A model generated the notes under the pieces. The model did not search any database and was not told where the DNA came from. It saw nothing but the letters and a program-made list of their open reading frames with translations. The position numbers and the translations under genes are program-made. DNA of 64,000 bases from Ridgeia piscesae. Its lineage: Eukaryota > Annelida > Polychaeta > Sabellida > Siboglinidae. Shown here in pieces: positions 12,848 to 21,100 of the stretch (positions are counted from its first letter, which is position 1; the number at the start of each line of letters is the position of its first letter). The stretch covers positions 310,001 through 374,000 of the forward strand of contig JAODUO010000156.1 in assembly GCA_025642075.2 (NCBI GenBank), read 5' to 3'.

Positions 12848-13177
12848 ACAAATGGAATGGAAAACTAACAAATGCTAAAACGAACTTAGCATCGCATATG
12901 ATTTATTTTCTAACATCATGACATGACTTTTCGAGGTCCGAGTCTAGCGGGTGAACTTGAAACATGTCATGTCTGACCCACGTTTTGACAGTTAATGCAT
13001 TTTCTATGCTGAAGCGTGTATGTTTTTGAAGATCTCAACAAGTAAATAAAACAAAAGCAGTATACCGCCAGGTTCACCAGAGCATAGGTGGCGAGCATGT
13101 CCACTGCATCTGAGAGAATTTCGAGTCAGAATTCTGTGTACCGCGAAGAAAACCCTACTTGCAGCGGGCGCAGCCAT
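3905..13177 (-). CDS. MRPS22: Mitochondrial small ribosomal subunit protein mS22 (MRPS22), complete, 8 exons
   Basis: A component of the mitochondrial 28S ribosomal subunit. Coding exons in transcript order are 13177-13078, 11031-10859, 8529-8365, 7830-7687, 7488-7405, 6984-6839, 6342-6231 and 4006-3905. All joins keep frame and give about 341 residues, against about 360 for the human protein. The start [20 protein letters not shown] is Arg-rich without acidic residues, as expected of a mitochondrial presequence. Diagnostic blocks are [68 protein letters not shown] and [11 protein letters not shown]. Introns hold piggyBac-like, MULE, inverted-repeat and LINE insertions. The promoter is interrupted by a 4.56 kb element beginning 13 bp upstream of the ATG. 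Confidence 0.95.
4540..5568. mobile_element. piggyBac-like MITE in MRPS22 intron 7
   Basis: TTAA at 4540-4543 and again at 5565-5568 flank a 1,021-bp segment. The ends read cctcttggatcctgaa and, reverse complemented, cctcttaagccctgaa, which match at 12 of 16 positions. TTAA target duplication with C-rich short inverted ends is the piggyBac signature. No transposase is recognisable inside, so it is probably non-autonomous. The longest frame inside (72 codons at 4710-4928) resembles nothing I know. Confidence 0.75.
5653..6021 (+). pseudogene. FLYWCH-type MULE transposase remnant
   Basis: Three successive frames give an interrupted protein typical of invertebrate FLYWCH/MULE elements: [15 protein letters not shown] with a following W and C (FLYWCH zinc-finger core), then [15 protein letters not shown], then [19 protein letters not shown] and [12 protein letters not shown] ending in a stop at 6019-6021. 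At least two frameshifts separate the pieces and the catalytic DDE domain is absent. It lies antisense in MRPS22 intron 7, just after the piggyBac-like MITE. Confidence 0.65.
6231..6342 (-). CDS. MRPS22: MRPS22 exon 7
   Basis: One base completes the split codon. Then [20 protein letters not shown] and a Gln/Lys-rich stretch. Donor gtaata. Confidence 0.92.
6839..6984 (-). CDS. MRPS22: MRPS22 exon 6
   Basis: VTQRIYEHI, then the highly conserved [19 protein letters not shown] and [12 protein letters not shown]. Donor gtaagt splits a codon (phase 2). An in-frame TAA follows directly if unspliced. Confidence 0.95.
7405..7488 (-). CDS. MRPS22: MRPS22 exon 5
   Basis: 28 codons in phase 0: [19 protein letters not shown] then EPDDGSYIR. 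Donor gtgagt. Confidence 0.93.
7687..7830 (-). CDS. MRPS22: MRPS22 exon 4
   Basis: 48 codons in phase 0: [14 protein letters not shown] through [15 protein letters not shown] to QEENVE. Acceptor attttcag, donor gtgagt. Confidence 0.95.
8365..8529 (-). CDS. MRPS22: MRPS22 exon 3
   Basis: 55 codons in phase 0, containing [16 protein letters not shown] and [13 protein letters not shown]. Donor gtaagt. Confidence 0.93.
8748..9756. mobile_element. TA-flanked inverted-repeat element with iterated TATGGACC motifs
   Basis: TA at 8746-8747 and 9757-9758 flank about 1,009 bp. The left end is ccggtgtcaggtagaatatg and the right end, reverse complemented, is ccagtgtcatatagaatatg. Both ends, especially 8757-8870 and 9308-9756, are dense with alternating forward and inverse copies of a motif near gaatatggaccc and its partner tccattttctat. 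The middle (8870-9300) is ordinary AT-rich DNA. No transposase is seen. It sits in MRPS22 intron 2. Confidence 0.75.
9764..10765 (+). mobile_element. LINE reverse transcriptase fragment, broken
   Basis: Frames at 9777-10740 encode [18 protein letters not shown], then [19 protein letters not shown] (the catalytic ADD), then [14 protein letters not shown] and a C-terminal region with [12 protein letters not shown] and [14 protein letters not shown]. Stops and frameshifts interrupt it. The 5' part, including the endonuclease and the N-terminal RT blocks, is absent. It begins a few bases after the TA-flanked element and lies antisense in MRPS22 intron 2. Confidence 0.85.
10859..11031 (-). CDS. 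MRPS22: MRPS22 exon 2
   Basis: Acceptor ttggctgacag. Encodes [13 protein letters not shown], then [19 protein letters not shown] and [12 protein letters not shown]. The donor gag/gttggt at 10859 keeps phase 0 with exon 3. An alternative gtatgg donor four bases further on would need a different exon 3 acceptor. Confidence 0.85.
11032..13077 (-). other. MRPS22 intron 1
   Basis: No exon recognised. A GC-richer stretch at about 12100-12310 contains CCAAT at about 12173 and its inverse ATTGG near 12245, which resembles promoter DNA but lies downstream of exon 1. The end of the intron holds the CA/TA microsatellite at 12690-12842. Confidence 0.5.
12690..12842. repeat. (CA)n/(TA)n microsatellite
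   Basis: A short CA run followed by about 140 bp of TA dinucleotides with interruptions, in MRPS22 intron 1. Confidence 0.95.
13078..13177 (-). CDS. MRPS22: MRPS22 exon 1 (mitochondrial presequence)
   Basis: ATG at 13177-13175, 33 codons plus one base, donor gtgaac. Basic and hydrophobic, with no acidic residue. The context gcagcc before... ATG reads acATGG, an acceptable start. Confidence 0.85.
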
Positions 13178-13190
13178 GTTTTCTGGGGTA

Positions 13191-13370
13191 CCCAGTGATC
13201 TCGGCCTTTCGCGATCTCGGCCTAAGTGATCTCGGCCTGTTTCGGTGATCTTGGCCTATGCGGCAGTGATCTCGGCCTGTTTTCGGTTAACTCGGTCAGT
13301 GACCTCGGCCTATGCGACAGTGATCTCGGCCTGTATAGCCAGTGATCTTGGCCCGTACAGGGAGTGATGC
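13191..13370. repeat. Left inverted terminal array of gtgatctcggcc subrepeats
   Basis: About ten copies of gtgatctcggcc or close variants (gtgacctcggcc, gtgatcttggcc), spaced by short spacers such as tatgcggca and tgttttcg. Similar spacers occur in the right array. Confidence 0.9.
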
Positions 13371-13424
13371 TCACCAATATAATGAAGTGATATTATGGTA
13401 CAGCATATGTATCATGTTGCAAAA

Positions 13425-15060
13425 ATATGCAATGCAATAAAGATGCTGCATGTGACGATCAGTTCGTTCTTATTTCTTGACTATTGATAAATCTCCAAAT
13501 GTTATCGTTGAACTTATTGAACCTGCAATGCAATACAAATGTTGTGACGATCCGCCGCGATCTCATTCTTATATCTTGCCTATTCATAATTCACCAAGTG
13601 TTGAGCATTGAATCAACCTGTTTGAATGTATTATGTTTGACAGTCTTCTTCTAGGAATCCAGCTTTACATTGTTTCATTTTTGGAATTATAACTGAGTTA
13701 TCAATACACACTAATAAAAAGGATGCATGGTAATTTAATTGTTTCGCAATAGTCCTTTTCTTATTGTTTATATTTGATTTGTATTCGTTAGGAAGGTGAG
13801 AACATAACCCACTTTCAGTTGTTGATAAGCTATATTGAGCAATTTTTTTCGTTTGTTTTTGATTTCCCAGATAGCATGCAAACGTTACATTAACGTTTGC
13901 ATTTGGTTAGAACCGTTTGATTTTGGTTACGGTTAAATCTCTAACGTTCCCGAAACGTTAGTTTTCGGTTGTTTTTGTTTGGTTAGAAAGTAAACGTAGA
14001 TCTACGTTAAATAAACGAGCAAAATAACGCAAAAAAGTTCACATGTAAACGTTAAACCAACGTTTCTGCTAACGTTAAATTAACGTTAGATTAACGTTAG
14101 CATGCTGTCTGGGTTAGGGGCTGTGTGAACGTATTTTGAGGCACGCCATAGTAATTGGCTGTCTACTCGTGCATTGCTTTATTGAGGAGATTCCTCCTTC
14201 CATGTTTTGTCTTTGTTGTGCTAAAGACGCATGGAAAGAACGAACGGCAATTGACTTAACAACTTTAATGTTGAAATGTTTATTGTTTCTCAGAGCCTTT
14301 ACTTGAAAAGGTATAATCATTGCATGCAGCGTTGATTTTATACTATTCCAGGACTCTGAGGCATCTCAATTACAAAATAAATTATAATCTGAAACAGAAA
14401 ACATGTATGATAATATCTTCCTCGTTTGAAGCACACATGAACGCGCGCATACACACGCATGCACACAAACACGCATGCTCGCACATAAGTACACACGCGC
14501 GCGTGTGTCCTATAGCGAGTTCCAAGCAGGAAAATAGCATCCGTCACGCAAAATGGTGAATTATTAGAAGAATTGACACTTAAAATTATATAATCAACTG
14601 TAAGCCAATCAAACTACAAACGCACAGGCATAACATTAATGCAATGCAATAAAGACGCTGTGACAAACGTTTGTGAGCTAATTCTTAATTATTTATTTCC
14701 TAATAATAAAGTTATTAATGCCATACACAATAATGATAAAGGGTAGACGAGGTGGTAATTTGCTTAACAAAAGTTTACATTAAATTTGATTTGTATCCGT
14801 TGGGAGGTGCGAACATAATCGACTTGCTTTTTTATATTGAGCACATCTTATCGTGTTGTTCCTTTGATTTGTGAATGTTTTGAGGCGCAGGCCATAGTAA
14901 TCGGCTGTCTACTCGTGCACTGCGTTATAGAACAGATTCTTTCTTTCATGTTTTTTCTTTGATTTGTTACGACGCATGAAACAACGTACGGCAATTGAGT
15001 TAACTAACACCCTTGTTGTTGCGTTGTTTATAGTTTTACAGCCGTTACTTTAAACGATGT
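13425..15060. repeat. Diverged duplicated modules inside the foldback-like element
   Basis: Sequence near 13428 (atgcaatgcaataaagatgc), 13518 and 14638 recurs. The block at 14120-14300 (ggctgtctactcgtgc, then cggcaattga) recurs at 14875-15055. The duplication is old, with many differences. Between the copies lies a CA/GC-rich run at 14440-14510. Confidence 0.75.
13866..14113. mobile_element. 248-bp inverted-repeat MITE rich in AACGTT
   Basis: The ends are cccagatagcatgcaaacgt and, reverse complemented, cccagacagcatgctaacgt. About nine AACGTT hexamers lie inside. The diverged duplicate of the host sequence near 14860 lacks this segment, which supports a discrete insertion. No clear target duplication is visible. 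Confidence 0.65.
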
Positions 15061-15818
15061 AATCATCACGTAGTGAGTACATATGAGATCAGATGTTGGG
15101 CTCGACCGCAGAAAGCTTTTATTTACTAAAAGTACTACATTTGGGTGAGAAATACCCCCACTTGATGCTGGCGAGTAACTACAAAATAAATCCGTTATGC
15201 CTAATTCATTTCTTCCGATGCCATCACTAAAAAGGAACTGAGCAGATCAGGCGTGTTAAATTTGCCTCAGAGTAGTGTACATGCCTTATGATATATACCG
15301 TTACTAACTTTTTAAATATAGATCTCCTACAAGAGACAGCAAATTGGCATGCATTCTTCTCAAAGTAAATGGTTTTGGACAAAGGCCAGAACACCACAAC
15401 TGCAAGAGTTAGGTACTGTATTGTCACAATATGTAGTTGCAGTGGGATTCCTTATTGAAAAGAAGTTATTGCTTGTTCAGTTGCCGATTATGATAGCAAT
15501 AGTAATATTGATGCAGTAATGCACGCTAATAAATATGCTGACAGATAACAATAATGAAATAAAAAACATCGAAAACGGCTGTCTCATTTCTATATATTTG
15601 CTCCTATTTTTGGACTAATTTAACACTAACGAAAACCATAATAAAATGAGCAGATGAAGAATGTTTTTGGTATAGAGCATTCCGAATAATGTTATCCTGG
15701 TATGTATGGACACACCGTTTATATAATTATGTTATTATCTTTAGTGTCCTACATCCAAGATACATGGATTAAGAGTCGTCTGTGGCCCACGACCAGCTGG
15801 TCCGTTGCTGCTATACAA

Positions 15819-15819
<1 letters not shown>

Positions 15820-15889
<70 letters not shown>
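15820..15889. repeat. (TAA)n microsatellite, LINE tail
   Basis: About 70 bp of TAA triplets directly at the 3' end of the nested LINE. Confidence 0.95.
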
Positions 15890-15890
<1 letters not shown>

Positions 15891-17420
15891 TTCTTATGCG
15901 CCAATATCCTCGAAAATCAAGCTCAGTGGCGCGACAAAACCAAGGGGTTAAGCAATTGCGTAAACGTAGAACAGTGCGTGAGTCGTTGATGGATGGACGA
16001 AGGTTCTAGGAAGCTAAGGAGGATAGGCAGCATTAAAGAGATATGTTTTTAGACGTCGGCGGAAGGAAACTATATTACCTTCCGACTTGACACCGACAGG
16101 AAGCGAATTCCACAGAGTTGGTGCAGCAACCGAGAAAGCTCGGGTCCCAGCTTTCGTCTTAACCCGAGGAATGTAAAGTGGGTTACTACTGGTTGAGCGT
16201 AGCTCTCTGGAATTCCTTGCTGGAGTTAGCATTGAGTTTAGATATGTTTGGTTGTTTAGATGCGAGTGCTTGATAGGATATTGTGCAAATCTTGAAAATA
16301 ATGCGATAATGCACAGGGAGCCAGTGCAATGATTTTAGAAGCGGCACCGAGCTAGAAAAACGAGGAGAACGGGTAACTACCCTTGCCAAGCAGTTCTGGA
16401 CACGTTGAAGTCTTGCAATATCCTTGTTCGCAGTATTGTAAAGGAGGGAATTGCAGTAGTCAAGTCTGCTGCTTACTAAAGCTGTCGCGATGGTTTTAGC
16501 AACAGAAAGTGATAAAAAAATCTGCGAATACGACGAAGATCACGGATATGGTAGAAACAGCAACGGCATGTTTTTGATATGTGCTGTTTGAAATTGAAGC
16601 TTTCGTCAAAGTTAACTCCGAGATTTGAAACGGAGGGGCTGGTGTTACACTCTGATTTAGGATATGTGTCGGGAAAAAGCCGTCGAGTTTTGCACGCTGC
16701 GTTACGGTACCAATGATGATAAATTCGGTCTTGTTTGCATTTAACTTTAGTTTACTATTTTTCATCCAAAGGGAGACATCTTGGAGACAATCCCTGAGCT
16801 GGTTTAAGGAGCGGCAAGCATCTGGTGTAGTCAACGAAATGTAGATTTGGGTGTCATCGGCATAAAGGTGATGATCTAAGTTGTGACCTTGGATAACAGA
16901 GCTTAAAGGTGTTGTGTATAAAGTGAAAAGCAAAGGCCCCAACACAGAACCCTGTGGGACACCACATGACGTGGGCAACATGTCTGAAAAGCAGTTACCT
17001 ATTTTAATGGCTTGCTGTCTGTCAGTAAGATATGAAGTAAACCAGCTCAGGGCTTTGCCAGATATGCCGTACCATGTTGATAGACGTGTAATGAGAATAT
17101 TGTGGTCGATGGTGTCGAAAGCGGCGGATAGGTCAAGCAGGGTCAGGGCGGTAACTTTTCCATTGTCGATGTTGAGGTTAATGTCATTGTGTACTTTTAA
17201 AAGAGCAGTTTCTGTAGAATGAAATTGTTTATATGCAGACTGCGACACATTGGATAGACCATTTTTGTTTTGTATTTTTGAGATGAAACTTAGGTTGGAA
17301 ATAGGTCTGTAACTGTTTAATTCTTCTTTAGGCAGAGTTGATTTCTTAAGAACTGGATTAACAGGGGCATCGTTATAAAACAGAGACCGCTGACGAAAAC
17401 AAGTCATATCAACCATGCAG
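15820..17420 (-). mobile_element. CR1/L2-like LINE, 5' truncated, nested
   Basis: The main frame at 17416-16496 encodes NSYRPISNLSFISKI, DLSAAFDTIDHNIL, CGVPQGSVLGPLLF and HLYADDTQIYISL (intact YADD). Frames at 16389-16186 and 16232-16014 continue with LLKSLHWLPVHYRI and FSVAAPTLWNSLPVG, the usual C-terminal block of this LINE group, after frameshifts. The 3' end runs into about 23 TAA triplets at 15820-15889, seen on the element's strand as a (TTA)n tail, which is typical for CR1/L2-type LINEs. The endonuclease is missing. Confidence 0.88.
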
Positions 17421-17492
17421 TGTTATACACTGCATAGTATATACGGTACTTAACACAGTATGTTGAACAAAAACGTAACATCATATGAATAT

Positions 17493-17753
17493 AGGCCGAG
17501 ATCACTACCGCACAGGCTGAGATCACTACCCCACAGGCCGAGATCGATCACTGCCCCACAGGGCAAGATCACTGCCTCATAGGCCGAGGTCACTGGCTGA
17601 GTTCATCGAATACAAGCCGAGATCACTGCCCCACAGGCCGAGATCACTGCCGCATAGGTCGAGATCATTGACCGAGGTCACCGAAAACAGGCCGAGATCA
17701 CTGGCCGAGGTTACCGAAACAGGCCGAGATCGCGAAAGGCCGAGATCACCGGG
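17493..17753. repeat. Right inverted terminal array of ggccgagatcac subrepeats
   Basis: About fourteen copies of ggccgagatcac or variants, the reverse complement of the left array. The outermost 35 bp match the left end closely. Confidence 0.9.
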
Positions 17754-18055
17754 TATGATGTGTCACACTAGAAATTTATGTTCTGTCAAATGTCATTGCG
17801 CTCAAACAATTCAAATGCAAAAACGATAAAAAAATTAAAAAAATTGCTACACAGTTAAAATATACGTACCAACTTCCTGTCAATTCGATTATTATACATT
17901 GTTCAAATGTGATTGATGCACTGTTTGCTATGACGAAAATCGGTGGAATTGTGTTTACAACATTAGTGGATACACAGACGGACGTGTTGCCCAGGTTACC
18001 GACAGGTGCTTGAACCATTGCTCTCGTGCCAAAAATTGCATTTAAAAAATACACC

Positions 18056-18196
18056 ATGCCAGGGAAGAAGAAGGGTAAAGGGAAGAAAGGTGGGAAATCA
18101 GGTAAAAAAAGCGGAGGCGGTGCACCCAAAGGTGGTCACTCAGATCCGTTTGCCCCTAAAGATGAACTTCCTCTCCCACCGAGAACAGGAGAAAGT
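18056..18196 (+). CDS. EF-hand gene exon 1
   Basis: ATG in acaccATGCC context, 47 codons of Lys/Gly-rich sequence ending RTGES, donor gtaagt, phase 0. Confidence 0.85.
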
Positions 18197-21100
18197 GTAA
18201 GTTTAAAAAGGTTATCGTCGTTGTTATGTGTTTTCGTGATGTTCAACACAAATTCAGTTGCAGCAAAATGTATAAGTCCGTCCTCAAATTAAATTCTAGT
18301 TAACTTATGACAAATGAGAACATCATTTTTGCTGAGTGTCACGCCCAGGCTGGTACAGATTCTTACGATGCCGACAGATTCTGATTCGATAGTGCAAGGG
18401 GCATCACGCACTAGTATGGATAGTCGGTTTCAGGATGGCTGGCTTCATGTTATCTGGAAGTGGAATAAGAGTATTTGTGCTTGGTAATATGGGATTAGGG
18501 TGGGGTGGATGGGGAAAAGTACAAGTCAATGATGGGGGGGTGGGGTGGGGGTGTGGTAGGGATCGATGGGGTGTGTAGGGGTGGTGGTGTGTGTTGTCTA
18601 TTGGAGGTGCCTGAAGGGTGCAGTTGTCAGGTTAATGTCCTGCAATGCACCCTTGAAGGCATCGAGACTGTTGTGGGTAAATACATTAGATGGAAGTCTA
18701 TTCCACTGGGCTATATTGTTCGGGGAAAGAAGCTGTATTTGTAGTAGTTGTGGGAGGTGGATATTTGTCTGTATTTGTGTGGGTGGTTGGATCTTGTTTG
18801 GCTGTGTCTGGGCATGAGGTATTGGTTGGGATTGATGTAGAGCTAAGAGGTTGTTTGTTATTTTATACATGGTGGAAAGTCTGGCCTCAGCCCTCCTCTG
18901 TTCTAGGGTTGGCCAGGAGAGGACAGAGGCCAAGGTGGATCCAGATGTTTCCCAGAGCTCTGTAATTGTGGACCCTCTCTAGATGGTTGATGTTTCGGGT
19001 GGTATATGGGTCCCACACCGGGCAGCAGTACTCGAGGTGTGGGCAGACCAGACTCCAATAAGCATAGCTCTTGATGGACTGGGGAATAGATGTTAAGTTT
19101 CTTTTAATGAATCCAAGTTTGCTGTTTGCTTTATTGACTATCTTGTTGATGTGTGGGTTCCAGGAGAGGTTGTTTGATGTGTCTATGCCCAGGTGTGTTG
19201 TTACTTGTAATGCTCTGAGTGTTTCATTATGTATTGTGTATGGGTTATCTATGGGTGATTTTGATCTGGTGATGTGCATTATTTCACATTTGGAGGGGTT
19301 GAAAATCAGTTGCCAAGATTGTTCCCAGTTTATTAGTCTGTCAATGTCATGATGTAGATTGTCTTGGTTGGTGTGATTATTGATTTTTCGGTAGAGCATT
19401 GTGTCGTTGGCGAAAAGTTTGAGGGAGGTTCCTGGAGATATGTGGGTGGGCATGTCATTTATATAGAGAAGAAAGAGGAGGGAGCCAAGAACAGTACCCC
19501 GTGGGACTCCAGAGCTCACGTGTACCTGACCCGACTTGCACCCTTCTACCAGCACTTGTTGAGTTCTATTGGTCAGAAAATTGTTAATCCAGAGGTGGGT
19601 GCTGGCTCTAATTTCGTAATGGCCAAATTCGACAGTGTCGAAAGCCTTTGAGAAATCTAGCAGTACAAGGTCAATTTGGTGATTTTTTTCTAGGGTGCTA
19701 GTCAGGTCATGGATAGTTGTGAGCAGTGAAGTCTCACAGGAATGCCTAGATCTGAAGCCGTGTTATTGGTCAGTGGATTGGATTGATGTGGATATGATAT
19801 GTTAAGAATTTTGCATGGTATACTGGTGACTGGTGAGGGAGATTGGCCGATAGTTTGAGGCAATGGTTCTGTTATTCTTTTTGTGGATATGTGTGCTTTC
19901 AACCTGTCTGAAGGGGGAGTTCCGACATTTATTGATTTCTGGAATGTAATTGTCAGAATGGGTGCAATTTTAGAGGCAATTTCCTTCAGGATTCTGGCAG
20001 GAATGTTGTCTGGGCCTTGGGCTTTATTTGGTTTTAATTCTTTCAGTAGTTTCTCAACACCTCTCACTGTAATTTGGATTGGGAGCATTTGTGGGGATCG
20101 GTTTTGGTTGGGGAGCTGGGGTAGATTGGTTAGGTTTTCATTGGTGAACACAGACTGGAATTGGTTTGAGAGGATATCTACTTTGGATTTGCTATCTGTA
20201 TGAAGGATGCCTTTATCTTTTAGTGGGGAGATTCCTGTTGAGTCTTTATTGAGTGATTTTATGTAGTGCCAAAAGGATTTTTTCCTTTGGCTTGTTCTGG
20301 GTCAATTACGGCTTGTTTGGTACGGCGTGACTAAGTAGGTCTCTTTCTTCTATTCTGGTGCATCTCTTCTGCATGCTTTACAGTTAGCAATTTGTTGCTT
20401 CACATCTACCGCCATTCCGTGCCAAAACATGCTCTGTATTGCTTGACGTAGGGTTGCTTCTAGCCCTTGGTGGCTTACATGCAAACGTTTCAGCATGTCT
20501 CTACTGGTTGGGATTACCACTCATGGTCCCTTGTAGACAACACCATCGAAAATCGCTAGTTCATCTCTAAATGTCCACCATGGCCTTACCAATTCTGGAA
20601 CTTCGATTACGTCTTTCGGCCAGCCATTCTTGATTACTTCCGATAATTGTTGTAGGAGTTTGTCACTTTCAGTCTCCTTCTGTATCATGACATACAGCGC
20701 ACCTGTCACTGGACAGTCTCTGACTGGGTCGATCGTCTTGAACTGTTGACTCTGCGACTCATGTTTTTATAGTTGAAACACGTGCTCTTGTGCAACTGGT
20801 TCTTCAGGCTGTTCACAGTTCCGTGTGTGACGTGATAACAAATCAGCAATGATCTGTTCTTTGCCTGGTTTCCATGTCACTGTGAATAAATAAACCTGTA
20901 GGGCTGGCATCATCGCTTGTATTCTCTTAGGAGCTGCAAGCAGTGACTTATTCATGATCGCTTCCAGTGGGCGATGGTCTGTGTGAATAGTGACATTCGG
21001 GTGGCCAAAGATGTATTGGTTGAACTTGTTCATGGTGAATACGATCGCTAGGCACTCTAACTCTATTGGTGCATAGTTCGTCTCACTCTTGCTCAAAGAT

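Larger units (their letters stand above)
13191..17753. mobile_element. 4.56 kb foldback-like DNA element in the MRPS22/EF-hand shared promoter
   Basis: TA at 13189-13190 and 17754-17755 flank the element. The left end begins cccagtgatctcggcctttc and the right end, reverse complemented, begins cccggtgatctcggcctttc. Both ends consist of many diverged copies of gtgatctcggcc: 13191-13370 on the left, and the inverse orientation at 17493-17753 on the right. Inverted ends built from tandem subrepeats are the foldback architecture. The interior holds duplicated modules at 13425-15060, a 248-bp inverted-repeat insert, and a LINE at 15820-17420. No transposase belonging to the element was found. It lies between the MRPS22 ATG (13 bp away) and the EF-hand start (about 300 bp away). 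Confidence 0.85.

Noticed and set aside
14440..14510. Alternating purine-pyrimidine run (acacgcgcgcgtgtgt) as a functional Z-DNA site
   Set aside because: Simple low-complexity DNA inside a transposon. No functional evidence.
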